A stretch of DNA of 64,000 nt from Spirochaetales bacterium (lineage in GTDB: Bacteria; Spirochaetota; Spirochaetia; SZUA-6; DRHE01): assembly GCA_030615505.1 (NCBI GenBank), contig JAUWZD010000005.1, positions 1-64,000 of the forward strand. The letters are read 5' to 3'. The notes below the pieces were generated by a model. The model ran no database searches. It was not told where the DNA came from and saw only the letters and a list, made by a program, of their open reading frames with translations. Shown here in pieces: positions 8,235 through 16,471 of the stretch; positions within the stretch are counted from its first letter, which is position 1; each line of letters opens with the position of its first letter. A program made the position numbers and the translations under genes.

Positions 8235-10565
8235 ATGTTCATGCAGAAATCTTTTGTGTATCGCATTGTCGAATTTTCTCAAAGACATACCTTTTCTATT
8301 GTTTTTCTAACTGTGATTATATCAATATATCTGGGATACTTTACACTGCAGATAAAAATTGATCCGGATGTTTGGGACATTCTGCCTGAACAGGCTGAAC
8401 CCATAAGGCTTATTGAAGAGTACGGAGAGAATTTAACCCCCGATTATCTTGTTGTAGCAGTTGAAAGTGAAGAACTCTTTTCCTTAGATAAACTGAAAGC
8501 CTTAGAAGAAGCTGTTAACAGGATTGAGATGCTTCCCCAGGTAAACGGTAGTATAAACCCGTTTAACCTCCTTACTTTTGAGAAGAAGGGGAAAAGAATC
8601 AGGCTTGTACCAATGTCTCCGGGTAGAAAAGCTCCTGCAACAGTAGAAGAGTTGGAATCCTTCAAAAAAAAGCTGCTCGCTGATCCGCTTGCCAGAAATT
8701 TAGTCATATCCAAAGATTCAACAGCACTCTGCTCGATAATACATACTGACTATCTGGATGCCGATACTGAATTAATTTCCTCGGTTGAGGATGTACTTCT
8801 TGATTTAAAACCTTACTTTCAAACCTATTTGGCAGGTTCCACCCCCATTGTCCAGACTACCAAACGTTACCTTGTGAAAGATCTACCCAGACTGCTGGTA
8901 ATGGCGATTCTCGTCATCCTCTCAGTCTTTTTTATCGGCTTCAGATCGAAGAGGTCTGTTCTTCTTCCACTTGTTGTGGTTGCTCTGGGCACCATCTGGA
9001 CAACCGGCGCAATGAGTCTCCTTGGCTTCAGAATCACAATTGTGAGTATTATGGTACCTCCCTTAGTGCTCACTCTGGGCAGCTCCTATAGTATTCATAT
9101 CCTTAATCAATATTACAGGGAAGCTAAAATAGGGGCAAACAATCGGAAATGGATTGCTGCCTCTGTGTCACATATTAACAAGACAATTCTCTTGGCAGCT
9201 TTGACTACGATAATAGGTTTCGGCAGCCTGCTCTCTGCTTCATTGCGGCAGATCAGAGAGTTTGGAATCGCAACCAGTTTGGGTATCATCTTCTGCACTG
9301 TTCTTTCCCTTTTCTTTTTTCCTGCTGTTCTCTCAAAATTAAGAACCCCCACAACCCATGAGAAAGATCGATATCTGAAAGGAAATATTGCCAGACTTAT
9401 GGATAGGATCAGCCGGGTGGTAACAAAATGGAGATTTTTCATCCTGGCTGTGCTGATTGCAATCGTTGTTACATTTGTCTTATCTCTGAAATATATACGA
9501 TACCAGACAGATTACATGTCCTACTTTAAAAAAAAGGAAAAGGTTGTGCATGATAATTTATTTGTGGTGAAGAATTTCGGAGGTTTTATAACCATTAACA
9601 TTACTCTCACTGCGCCTGAGGGAGAAGATAAATACTTTCTTGATCCCCAGGTCTTAAGAAAAATATCTCATTTTGAGGACAAATTAATAGAGGATTCAAA
9701 TATTGCCTATATCTCTTCATTCATCTCTTATCTGAAACTCATGAATTTAACGATGACCGGTAATTTTGATATCCCTGAAACGAGGCCGCCGATCCTTCTT
9801 CTTTCAAGGTATTTGAAGAGTATCTCCTCTTCACCCATGGGAAAGCCGATTGTGGGAACACTCCTCAATGGGGATTTCTCTCGACTCACTATTGGCATGA
9901 GGGTTTACGATGGAGAAAAGAAAACTTTAATTTATGAGGATAAGCTCAGATCGCTTTTAAACCGTGTTGGGAAAGAGATCCAAATGAAACTTGATCCGGA
10001 AACCAGTCCTGTTATATGGGGAAACTCCTTAGTATCCCTTTATATCTCCGATACCATCACTAAAGATCAGACTACTTCGGTAATCGTTTCAATCTTACTG
10101 ATATTTTTAGTCACCGCAATCTCTTTTCGCTCTGTTAAGTTTGGACTATTTTCTCTAATACCCATGTTAACCGGTATCATGCTTAACTTCATTCTTATGA
10201 CTCTCCTTGATATTCCTTTTGATGTAGTGACCGTGATGTTCGCAAGTGTTGCCATCGGCATTGGTATCGATGACTCTATTCACTTGATAATACAATACAG
10301 GAAACAGGCCCAAATATTCCATGGTGATAATCAGAGAATACTGGCCCATACATTAATCATTGCCGGAAGACCCATCCTTCTTACCTCCGTATCCCTGGTG
10401 GCAGGTCTTCTGGTGCTTGCCATATCCAGTTTTATGCCGATTGTGTATTTCGGAATTCTCGTCTCGCTGTCCCTCTTTACAACCACCATTGGTGCGCTGA
10501 TTATTCTTCCAGCCATGATATCGTTATGGCCCCATATTAAAGCCAGATCCCCTAAAGTCGAATGA
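8235..10565 (+). CDS. MMPL/RND-family lipid exporter (HAE3 type)
   Basis: 776 residues, two repeats each of one helix, a large extracytoplasmic domain and five helices (helices near 16-36, 215-350, 385-410 and 620-765). The first domain contains PDVWDILPE and ITIVSIMVPPLVLTLGSSYSIHI; the second has the matching FDVVTVMFASVAIGIGIDDS. This is the RND group that includes hopanoid and lipid exporters. The second in-frame ATG at 8241 is the better start, because TAGGGA at 8229-8234 is 6-7 bases before it but abuts the first ATG. Last surviving gene of the lipid cluster; the partner lipoprotein often found next is absent, and an IS lies there. Confidence 0.85.
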   Translation: MFMQKSFVYRIVEFSQRHTFSIVFLTVIISIYLGYFTLQIKIDPDVWDILPEQAEPIRLIEEYGENLTPDYLVVAVESEELFSLDKLKALEEAVNRIEMLPQVNGSINPFNLLTFEKKGKRIRLVPMSPGRKAPATVEELESFKKKLLADPLARNLVISKDSTALCSIIHTDYLDADTELISSVEDVLLDLKPYFQTYLAGSTPIVQTTKRYLVKDLPRLLVMAILVILSVFFIGFRSKRSVLLPLVVVALGTIWTTGAMSLLGFRITIVSIMVPPLVLTLGSSYSIHILNQYYREAKIGANNRKWIAASVSHINKTILLAALTTIIGFGSLLSASLRQIREFGIATSLGIIFCTVLSLFFFPAVLSKLRTPTTHEKDRYLKGNIARLMDRISRVVTKWRFFILAVLIAIVVTFVLSLKYIRYQTDYMSYFKKKEKVVHDNLFVVKNFGGFITINITLTAPEGEDKYFLDPQVLRKISHFEDKLIEDSNIAYISSFISYLKLMNLTMTGNFDIPETRPPILLLSRYLKSISSSPMGKPIVGTLLNGDFSRLTIGMRVYDGEKKTLIYEDKLRSLLNRVGKEIQMKLDPETSPVIWGNSLVSLYISDTITKDQTTSVIVSILLIFLVTAISFRSVKFGLFSLIPMLTGIMLNFILMTLLDIPFDVVTVMFASVAIGIGIDDSIHLIIQYRKQAQIFHGDNQRILAHTLIIAGRPILLTSVSLVAGLLVLAISSFMPIVYFGILVSLSLFTTTIGALIILPAMISLWPHIKARSPKVE

Positions 10566-10697
10566 GACGGAAGAAATCGTTAATTCACTTAACATATTCA
10601 AGATTATTGTCAAATAGCTGCCATCTTTTATTATTCTTAACGGACGCTTGGGCATATGAGTGCGCATTGATTTTGTGGGTAAAAGAGCTTAATAAAA

Positions 10698-10737
10698 CTC
10701 CCAGTTGTGTGGTATAAAATACCAAAACAACTGGGAG
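10698..10737 (+). promoter_or_regulatory. Hairpin occluding the transposase ribosome-binding site
   Basis: Perfect 11-base inverted repeat, CTCCCAGTTGT (10698-10708) and ACAACTGGGAG (10727-10737), with an inner five-pair stem GGTAT/ATACC (10711-10715, 10719-10723). The 3' arm contains the GGGAG of the Shine-Dalgarno sequence of the transposase gene (ATG 10748). In mRNA this would hide the site and keep transposase translation low, a known control theme in insertion sequences. Confidence 0.65.
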
Positions 10738-10747
10738 GTAAACAAAG

Positions 10748-12106
10748 ATGACTGAATTAATACCACAACTTTTACAATATTTCAAGGATGCTTATGGATT
10801 CAACATTAGCAACTCTTCAGAGCTTTTTGAAACAGAAAGGAACATGCTAGAGTTTTTAATGCAAATTGGCAGAGATTTGATGAACAAAGTTTTTGTTGAA
10901 ATAGGTACGGGATATATGGGTTCGAAGATTGAGAAAGATGGCAAAGAGTTTAAGTTTAAAGAGAATCGAGAGCAAGGGATTCACGGACTGTTTGGCCAGA
11001 TAGTTTATAAGAGAGCCTATTATGTAGGAACCGAAAGTGGTGTGGGAACCTATACGCCGCTGGATGAGATGTTGAGTATAGATAAAAAGCATACCCCTGG
11101 GTTCAACTATTTTCTTTCATCATTTACCGGACGGGAAGCGTATCAGGAGAGCTTGAATCGTTTTCATGAGATATTCAGACCTGACGGTAAGGATTTAGTT
11201 TCTATGCGGAAGTCCTTGGATATGGATTACGAATTGGGAGAAAGGCTTGAAAGGCTCAGGCAAGAAGAGATAGAGCAAGTATTTGATAAAGGAGAAGAAA
11301 TCAAGAAAGATGATGTGATCGAAGGAACGATGGCTATTTCAATAGACGCGACGAAGGTGAGGGAGAAGTTAGGCGAGGAAATAATTGCTGATGGTAAAAA
11401 GAAATACAAGATTGGTTTTAAAGATGCGAAAATAGCAAGTGTTTCAGAGGTTATTTGGGATGAAGTTGAAGAAGAAGCCAAGTGCATAAATACGACCTAT
11501 GTAAGTGGAATAGAATACGCGGATGATTTTTTTAAAAGGATATGGGTAGAAATTAACAGGAGGAGCAACGATTTATCGAAGGCTCAAATGGTGTTCTTGG
11601 GGGATGGAGCAACGTGGATATGGGATCGAGTGCCTGACCTGTCCAATATAAACAGCGTAAAGATTTTGGATTATTACCATGCGTGTGAGCATCTATCGGA
11701 TTTATGCAAAGTATTATATGGGGAGGGAACAGATCAATATTGGGAAGGATTCAACAAATGGAGAGATATGTTTGATAAAGGAAAAGTAGAAGATGTCATA
11801 GATGAGCTTAAGCAGATAAGAGATGAAAGCCGGAAAAAATCATTAGGGGATTTGATCCAGAAAGAGATTAATTATTTTGAGGCGAACAAAGACAGAATGA
11901 AATATGATGAATATCGTAAAATGAAATTGCCGATTGGATCTGGGACCATCGAAAGTGCATGTAAAAATGTAATCGGAGGAAGGCTCAAGCAAGGAGGTAT
12001 GACCTGTTCTGAGTCTGGGGCGGAAGGAATGCTACAGATCAGAAGCTCAATTAAGAGTGGAAGATACTATACCGATTTTTCCAGGACTCTTCCAAATGCA
12101 GCATAA
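10748..12106 (+). CDS. ISKra4-family transposase
   Basis: 452 residues, full length for the family. Visible: ISIDATK (first Asp), FLGDGATWIWD (second Asp), ILDYYHACEHL, and near the end PIGSGTIESACK (Glu) and GGRLKQGGMTCSESGAEGML followed by LRS-like IRSSIKSGRYYTDF. These match the ISKra4-type DDE transposases. No frameshift or stop; probably active or recently active. Strong RBS (GGGAGGT, 9 bases upstream) partly buried in a hairpin. Confidence 0.85.
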   Translation: MTELIPQLLQYFKDAYGFNISNSSELFETERNMLEFLMQIGRDLMNKVFVEIGTGYMGSKIEKDGKEFKFKENREQGIHGLFGQIVYKRAYYVGTESGVGTYTPLDEMLSIDKKHTPGFNYFLSSFTGREAYQESLNRFHEIFRPDGKDLVSMRKSLDMDYELGERLERLRQEEIEQVFDKGEEIKKDDVIEGTMAISIDATKVREKLGEEIIADGKKKYKIGFKDAKIASVSEVIWDEVEEEAKCINTTYVSGIEYADDFFKRIWVEINRRSNDLSKAQMVFLGDGATWIWDRVPDLSNINSVKILDYYHACEHLSDLCKVLYGEGTDQYWEGFNKWRDMFDKGKVEDVIDELKQIRDESRKKSLGDLIQKEINYFEANKDRMKYDEYRKMKLPIGSGTIESACKNVIGGRLKQGGMTCSESGAEGMLQIRSSIKSGRYYTDFSRTLPNAA

Positions 12107-12232
12107 TATTCGGTTTACCCACATTTTGAAATCGCTCCCCCTTCCCCTCTGGGTCTGGTATTACATTGGATTAGGGATTTTGTTATCCCTGGCCTATAAA
12201 CTCTTTTTTATATATACACAGGACAGTTAGTT

Positions 12233-13327
12233 TCAATAGCCTAAGTTGGCGTATCTGCTCTCCCGGATGGTGTCCACCATGGCCCAGAAATTCTCCATCG
12301 GCGTATCCAGTTGAACATGATGCGTCGGACCAATAATTAGTCCGCCGTTTTTACCTATTGTCTTTAATCTGGTGAGCACTTCCAGACTCACCTGTTCCGG
12401 AGTACCGAATGGCAGGGTGTACTGCTCATCCAGCGAGCCCCAGAAACACAGCTTCTGACCGTATTTCTTCTTAATCTCATCCGGATCCATGCAGGCCGGC
12501 TGGATAGGGTTGAGAATGTCCAGGCCGCTCTCGATCAACTCCGGGATGATGGGCTCGATGTTCCCGTCGGAATGATAGGCGATCTTGACCTTGGGATTAA
12601 TGGATTTGAGCTCTGAAAAGAACTGAGCCATCCTCGGTTTGAAGAATCTGCGCCACATATCGGGGGATATGATCATGGCATGCTGCCCCCCCATGTCGTC
12701 ACCGGTCCATATCATATCCACGCCCAACTCAACCAGCTTTTTAGCAGCAGTCAGGTGATAATGAAAGGGGATATCGAGAATACGATCGGCCAGCTCGGGA
12801 TTGAGCACGAAGTCCATCAACATGCGATCCAGACCTCGCAGAGCCCAGGCGGTTTCAAAAATAGTGGTGACCGTAACTCCGACAATCCAGTATTCGTCCT
12901 TGTACTGCTTAACGACTCTCTCTGCCTCGGCATACAATTCAGGCCGGTTTGGGTCAGGAGGCATGTAGCTCTCGATGGCTTCATCTTCGGCCAGCGGATG
13001 GCTTTTAATCTCCGTGTAGCGACCTGTTCCAAACTTGGTCTCATACTCGGCCGATTTCCAGCCAATCCCCCATTCATCGGTATAGCTGTCCTGCTCTTGA
13101 TAATATGAATTAGCCCAGCCCACGGAGGTTAACAGCAGATCCTCTTCTATCCCTCTTTCCAGTACGTACGTATTGCCGCGGCCGTGAGGGTTGTGCTTGT
13201 TTATTCCCCTGATGTCCATATCCCGCTCCAGGCGCCTTGCAAATTCGGGTGTAAAGCTGATCTGCATGGGGCAGCGGTCCGGCGCCTCGTGGTTTAACGC
13301 CGTCAGTACTCTCTCTCGGTGCTTCAT
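12233..13327 (-). CDS. UroD-family protein of a sugar-uptake operon
   Basis: 364 residues of the uroporphyrinogen-decarboxylase fold family: starts MKHRERVLTALNHEAPDR, with WTGDDMGGQ, FFKPRM, AYHSDGNI, WGSLDEQ and GGLIIGPTHHVQLDTP. Corrinoid-linked methyltransferases of this fold bind Zn through His-x-Cys; here the matching site is HSDG with no Cys, so a Zn thiol-methyltransferase is unlikely. True heme-pathway UroD is also unlikely because no heme genes are near. It is the last gene of an ABC sugar transporter operon and probably acts on the imported compound or a derivative. The start codon directly follows a strong hairpin. Confidence 0.75.
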   Translation of the reverse strand: MKHRERVLTALNHEAPDRCPMQISFTPEFARRLERDMDIRGINKHNPHGRGNTYVLERGIEEDLLLTSVGWANSYYQEQDSYTDEWGIGWKSAEYETKFGTGRYTEIKSHPLAEDEAIESYMPPDPNRPELYAEAERVVKQYKDEYWIVGVTVTTIFETAWALRGLDRMLMDFVLNPELADRILDIPFHYHLTAAKKLVELGVDMIWTGDDMGGQHAMIISPDMWRRFFKPRMAQFFSELKSINPKVKIAYHSDGNIEPIIPELIESGLDILNPIQPACMDPDEIKKKYGQKLCFWGSLDEQYTLPFGTPEQVSLEVLTRLKTIGKNGGLIIGPTHHVQLDTPMENFWAMVDTIRESRYANLGY

Positions 13328-13358
13328 CGAATACCCCCCATCCAGTGGGGGGTATTCG
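13328..13358 (-). promoter_or_regulatory. 13-bp perfect hairpin at the UroD-family start codon
   Basis: CGAATACCCCCCA (13328-13340) and TGGGGGGTATTCG (13346-13358) form a perfect stem with loop TCCAG. On the coding strand the ATG follows the hairpin immediately, and the G-run that could serve as ribosome-binding site lies in its 3' arm. It may be a translation brake or a transcript-end stabiliser between the binding-protein gene and this gene, so the two could be made in different amounts. Confidence 0.6.
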
Positions 13359-13370
13359 TAATAAATGGGC

Positions 13371-14387
13371 TTATCGGATACCTGCCTCTATCAAGGGCTT
13401 CAGCTCTTTAATATTCTCAGGTGTTACTATCCCAACACCAGTGTCGATATGGAGGCCGGGGATCTTATACCTTTTAGTCATTGCGATTTGAAGCACCGGA
13501 AGGTACCCCTGCAGGTAAAGCACCTGATCAAAAGATGCGCTAACATATCCCTTTTCGATGCCTTCTATCGTTGCCGGTGAAAGGTCGATTCCGCCAACCA
13601 CGATTTCTCCGGGTTTTTTCCCTGCCGCCTCCAGCACCTTCATCATGTTGGAAGTGACATTTCCGTGCTGGGTGCCGATGGCTTTCACATCCTGATTTCT
13701 TTCCAGATAGGCGGTGAGGATGGGAATGGCCAGTGATACCTCCGTATTCACTTCGGGAGAGATGTCCAGATGTTCAACTTCAAGCCCCGCTTCTTTCAGG
13801 GCGTCGGAGAGCCCGGTTGGACTCTTTCGCCTTCCTTCTTCATGGAACAGCCCGTAGACCATGGCTTTATCACCGGGTTTCAGATTGCTTACTCTCACCA
13901 TGGTCTTTCCGGTCAGGTAGCCGCCTGCGTAGAGCTCAGCCCCGGCATAACCGAATCCTCTGTGCTGCCACCTGGCTTCGATACTGGGTAGGGGATTATT
14001 GCCGCTGGTGACGATGATTCCCCTGCTGAAAGCCTCATCGACCAGCGCTTCAAAGGCACCCTCCCCGGGATGGCCCATGATGGCAATGCCGTCCGGACTG
14101 GCTGCCAGAGCCTCTTTGAACTGAGTGATCATCTTCTCCGGCTGCCAGGCCGAGTACTGCTCAAGAAGGTTCACGCCCAATTGTTTGGCTGCTGCCCTGG
14201 CGCCGTTGGTTCGCGCCAGCGTGGAGGGGTCTCCCTCTGTGCCGCCCATCTGCATGTAGATGGTGATTTTCTCTTCTATAGTAGCTGCAGCCTCTTCCTG
14301 TCCGCTGGCCAATGCTGTGAAGCTCACCCCCATCAGAAGAAGAACCATGATTGATCCTGCAATCAACCTTTTAAGAACCTTTTTCAT
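13371..14387 (-). CDS. Sugar ABC transporter substrate-binding protein
   Basis: 338 residues. N-terminal signal peptide (KKVLKRLIAGSIMVLLLMG... ALASGQEE) with a likely signal peptidase I site and an acidic start of the mature protein, as in spirochaete binding proteins. The rest is a type-1 periplasmic binding fold of the ribose/xylose group: ARTNGARAAAKQLGV, GIAIMGHPGEGAFEAL, AIGTQHGNVTSNMMK, VGGIDLSPATIEGI, FDQVLYLQGYLPVL. Good RBS (AAGGAGGTCAGA before ATG). Third gene of the ATPase, permease, binding-protein, UroD operon; probably high expression. Confidence 0.88.
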   Translation of the reverse strand: MKKVLKRLIAGSIMVLLLMGVSFTALASGQEEAAATIEEKITIYMQMGGTEGDPSTLARTNGARAAAKQLGVNLLEQYSAWQPEKMITQFKEALAASPDGIAIMGHPGEGAFEALVDEAFSRGIIVTSGNNPLPSIEARWQHRGFGYAGAELYAGGYLTGKTMVRVSNLKPGDKAMVYGLFHEEGRRKSPTGLSDALKEAGLEVEHLDISPEVNTEVSLAIPILTAYLERNQDVKAIGTQHGNVTSNMMKVLEAAGKKPGEIVVGGIDLSPATIEGIEKGYVSASFDQVLYLQGYLPVLQIAMTKRYKIPGLHIDTGVGIVTPENIKELKPLIEAGIR

Positions 14388-14432
14388 TCTGACCTCCTTA
14401 AAAATTTTTGATATGCTTAAAGCAGGATATTT

Positions 14433-15464
14433 TCATCCTGCCTTCCTTAAGCCTTTGACAAAGACTGAGTTCCGTAGCCTCTGGGTCAGGCTTTTACCCT
14501 TACCTTCACCCAGAACGATATTCAGAACGACTGAGGCGCCCATGACCAGACCTGTGGTCATTCTGGTCCAGTATCCGCCGATTCCGGACGCCACGACCCC
14601 GGCTTCCAGGGATCCAATGATATAGGCTCCAAAAAAGGTACCGAGGATGGATCCCTGTCCTCCCGCAATTGAAGTACCCCCGATAAAAACAGCAGCCATC
14701 ACCGGCAGGAGAAATCCGGCGCCCTGGGTGGTCCAAAAGTTGATCATCTCTAAGGTTAGCAGCACGGCGCCAAAACCGGCGATCAAGCCGTTCAGGGTAA
14801 AGAGTTTTATCTTGGTGGCTTCAACGTTAACACCCACCACCCTCGCCACCTCCTCGTTATCGCCGATAAACAGTATGGACTCGCCGAATTTATGCCGGTT
14901 GAGAATGAACCATATCAGTACGGCAAGACCCAGCGCCCAGAGACTCTGAGCCGGGACTATGCCACCAATCCTTCCCACAAACAGCGGGTGAATAAAGTGA
15001 GCCTTAATCGCTTTAATGTTCCAGGAAAGACCGCCGCTGAGTTGTACGGTAAGACCGCTCCAGAAAAACTGGGCCGCCAGGGTGGCCATAATCGAAGGAA
15101 CGCCTATTCGAGCGATCAGGATACCGTTAACAAAGCCGACTAAAGCGCCTGAGGCAAGGGCGAGGATAAAAGCGACCCATGGCGTTCCGAAAGTACGGAA
15201 CGTATAGGCAAATACAAAGCCGGAAAAGGCGACCACAGCGGAAAAGCTTAAGTCGATCTCTCCGGCTGTTATGACCAATGTCAGTCCCAGAGCCAGAACG
15301 AGCTGGGGAGGTATGGTTTGCAGGAATGACATGTAAATTCGATAACCGCTAAATACCTTTGGGGCGGCCAGGATAAAGGCGCCAATCAGCACTGTGTAGA
15401 CAAAGATGATCGGCAGCTCCTTAAATCTAAACCATTTATCCTGTCTGCTTAGTAGCTCCTTCAC
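14433..15464 (-). CDS. Sugar ABC transporter permease
   Basis: 343 residues, about nine helices, of the ribose/branched-chain permease family (BPD_transp_2). Contains LTLVITAGEIDLSFSAV, the family signature near residue 60, and GGTSIAGGQGSILGTFFGAYIIG near residue 270. Starts with an ATGA overlap (15461-15464) with the ATPase gene, so translation is coupled. Forms the membrane channel for the substrate delivered by the downstream-encoded binding protein. Confidence 0.88.
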   Translation of the reverse strand: MKELLSRQDKWFRFKELPIIFVYTVLIGAFILAAPKVFSGYRIYMSFLQTIPPQLVLALGLTLVITAGEIDLSFSAVVAFSGFVFAYTFRTFGTPWVAFILALASGALVGFVNGILIARIGVPSIMATLAAQFFWSGLTVQLSGGLSWNIKAIKAHFIHPLFVGRIGGIVPAQSLWALGLAVLIWFILNRHKFGESILFIGDNEEVARVVGVNVEATKIKLFTLNGLIAGFGAVLLTLEMINFWTTQGAGFLLPVMAAVFIGGTSIAGGQGSILGTFFGAYIIGSLEAGVVASGIGGYWTRMTTGLVMGASVVLNIVLGEGKGKSLTQRLRNSVFVKGLRKAG

Positions 15465-16246
15465 TGCTTTTCGTTCTCCTTCAGTCCATGGGCGTATTCA
15501 AGTAAAAAAGTGTTCAGGCTTTTTAATGAGATCTCCTCCTTCTGTATGCTGGCAACGAGTTTTCCTCTGTCGAGGATGACAAAACGGTCCGAAATCTCAT
15601 AAATATCACCAGTATTGTGAGATATGTAGATGCAGGCCTTGCCTCCCTCTTTGATCTGATGCACAAAGTTGAGAACCTTCCTCACTTCTTTAAGCGACAG
15701 GGCAATCGTAGGCTCATCGAGAACGATGAGGTCCGCATCAAAATACATGGCCCGGCCAATAGAGACGCCCTGCCGCTCGCCCCCTGATAGCTTGCCTACT
15801 TTAGAATCAACCGAAATTCCCGCTCCTCGAAAGCCGATCATATTGAGCATAATCTCGTTGGCAATCCGCTTTTCTTCCTTCACCTTGATGAATCCTAACG
15901 GGCCTGTGATTTGTCGTCCTATAAAGAAGTTTCTCCAGAGATCCTGCTTCTCCGCCAGTGATTTATCCTGATAGACAGTCTCTATTCGCAGGTTATGAGC
16001 TTGCTTAACGCTGTAGCTTTTCATCTCAATCTTTTCATCGCGAATATACAGTTTTCCTTTTGTCGGAGTGAACACACCTGTTAGTATCTTTATCAGTGTC
16101 GATTTCCCGGCGCCGTTATCTCCGATCAAACCTACCACCTCATTGGCACCGACATGAAAATTTATTCCTTCAAGCGCCTTTATTTCTCCAAAATACATAT
16201 CAATTTCAACTGTTTGTACCGCGTTTTTATAAGAACGTTCTTCCAC
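15461..16246 (-). CDS. Sugar ABC transporter ATP-binding protein
   Basis: 261 residues, a single nucleotide-binding domain rather than the double RbsA type. Walker A GDNGAGKST, Q-loop at TVYQD, signature LSGGERQG, Walker B LIVLDEPT and switch His in YISHNTG are all present. First gene of the minus-strand operon; its upstream region carries paired repeat elements next to an AraC-type regulator gene. Probable imported substrate is a sugar or polyol. Confidence 0.88.
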   Translation of the reverse strand: MEERSYKNAVQTVEIDMYFGEIKALEGINFHVGANEVVGLIGDNGAGKSTLIKILTGVFTPTKGKLYIRDEKIEMKSYSVKQAHNLRIETVYQDKSLAEKQDLWRNFFIGRQITGPLGFIKVKEEKRIANEIMLNMIGFRGAGISVDSKVGKLSGGERQGVSIGRAMYFDADLIVLDEPTIALSLKEVRKVLNFVHQIKEGGKACIYISHNTGDIYEISDRFVILDRGKLVASIQKEEISLKSLNTFLLEYAHGLKENEKQ

Positions 16247-16358
16247 TAGCGATTAGACTCCTCTATCAGTCGATCTCGCCCTTCGGCTCGGTTGATGCTT
16301 CCCCTGTATGGACACGAAGCATTCTGAACATGGGCTTAAAAGAACACAAATAGAATAA

Positions 16359-16470
16359 TCTGCAAAAATAATGGAGTTTTTTGCAGAGGAGAGCAAAATT
16401 TGTCTATTACGAATTATGAGCAAAATCAGAGAATGGACAATTCTGCAATAACCATAGAGTTTTTTGCAAG
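16359..16470. promoter_or_regulatory. Paired operator-like repeats upstream of ABC operon
   Basis: Two near-copies of TCTGCAA(AA)ATAA..GAGTTTTTTGCA occur at 16359-16389 and 16442-16470, 83 bases between starts (about eight helical turns). The first is itself a perfect inverted repeat TCTGCAAAAA/TTTTTTGCAGA. They lie between the stop of the AraC-type regulator gene and the start of the ABC ATPase gene, so they are good candidates for the binding sites of that regulator. Confidence 0.6.
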
Positions 16471-16471
16471 A

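Larger units (their letters stand above)
10660..12130 (+). mobile_element. ISKra4-type insertion sequence
   Basis: Apparently intact single-gene element. A 10-base inverted match, TGTGGGTAAA at 10674-10683 and TTTACCCACA at 12114-12123, lies at its two sides and probably forms the core of the terminal inverted repeats; outer ends are not exactly placed. It lies directly after the MMPL gene. Boundaries are approximate. Confidence 0.65.
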
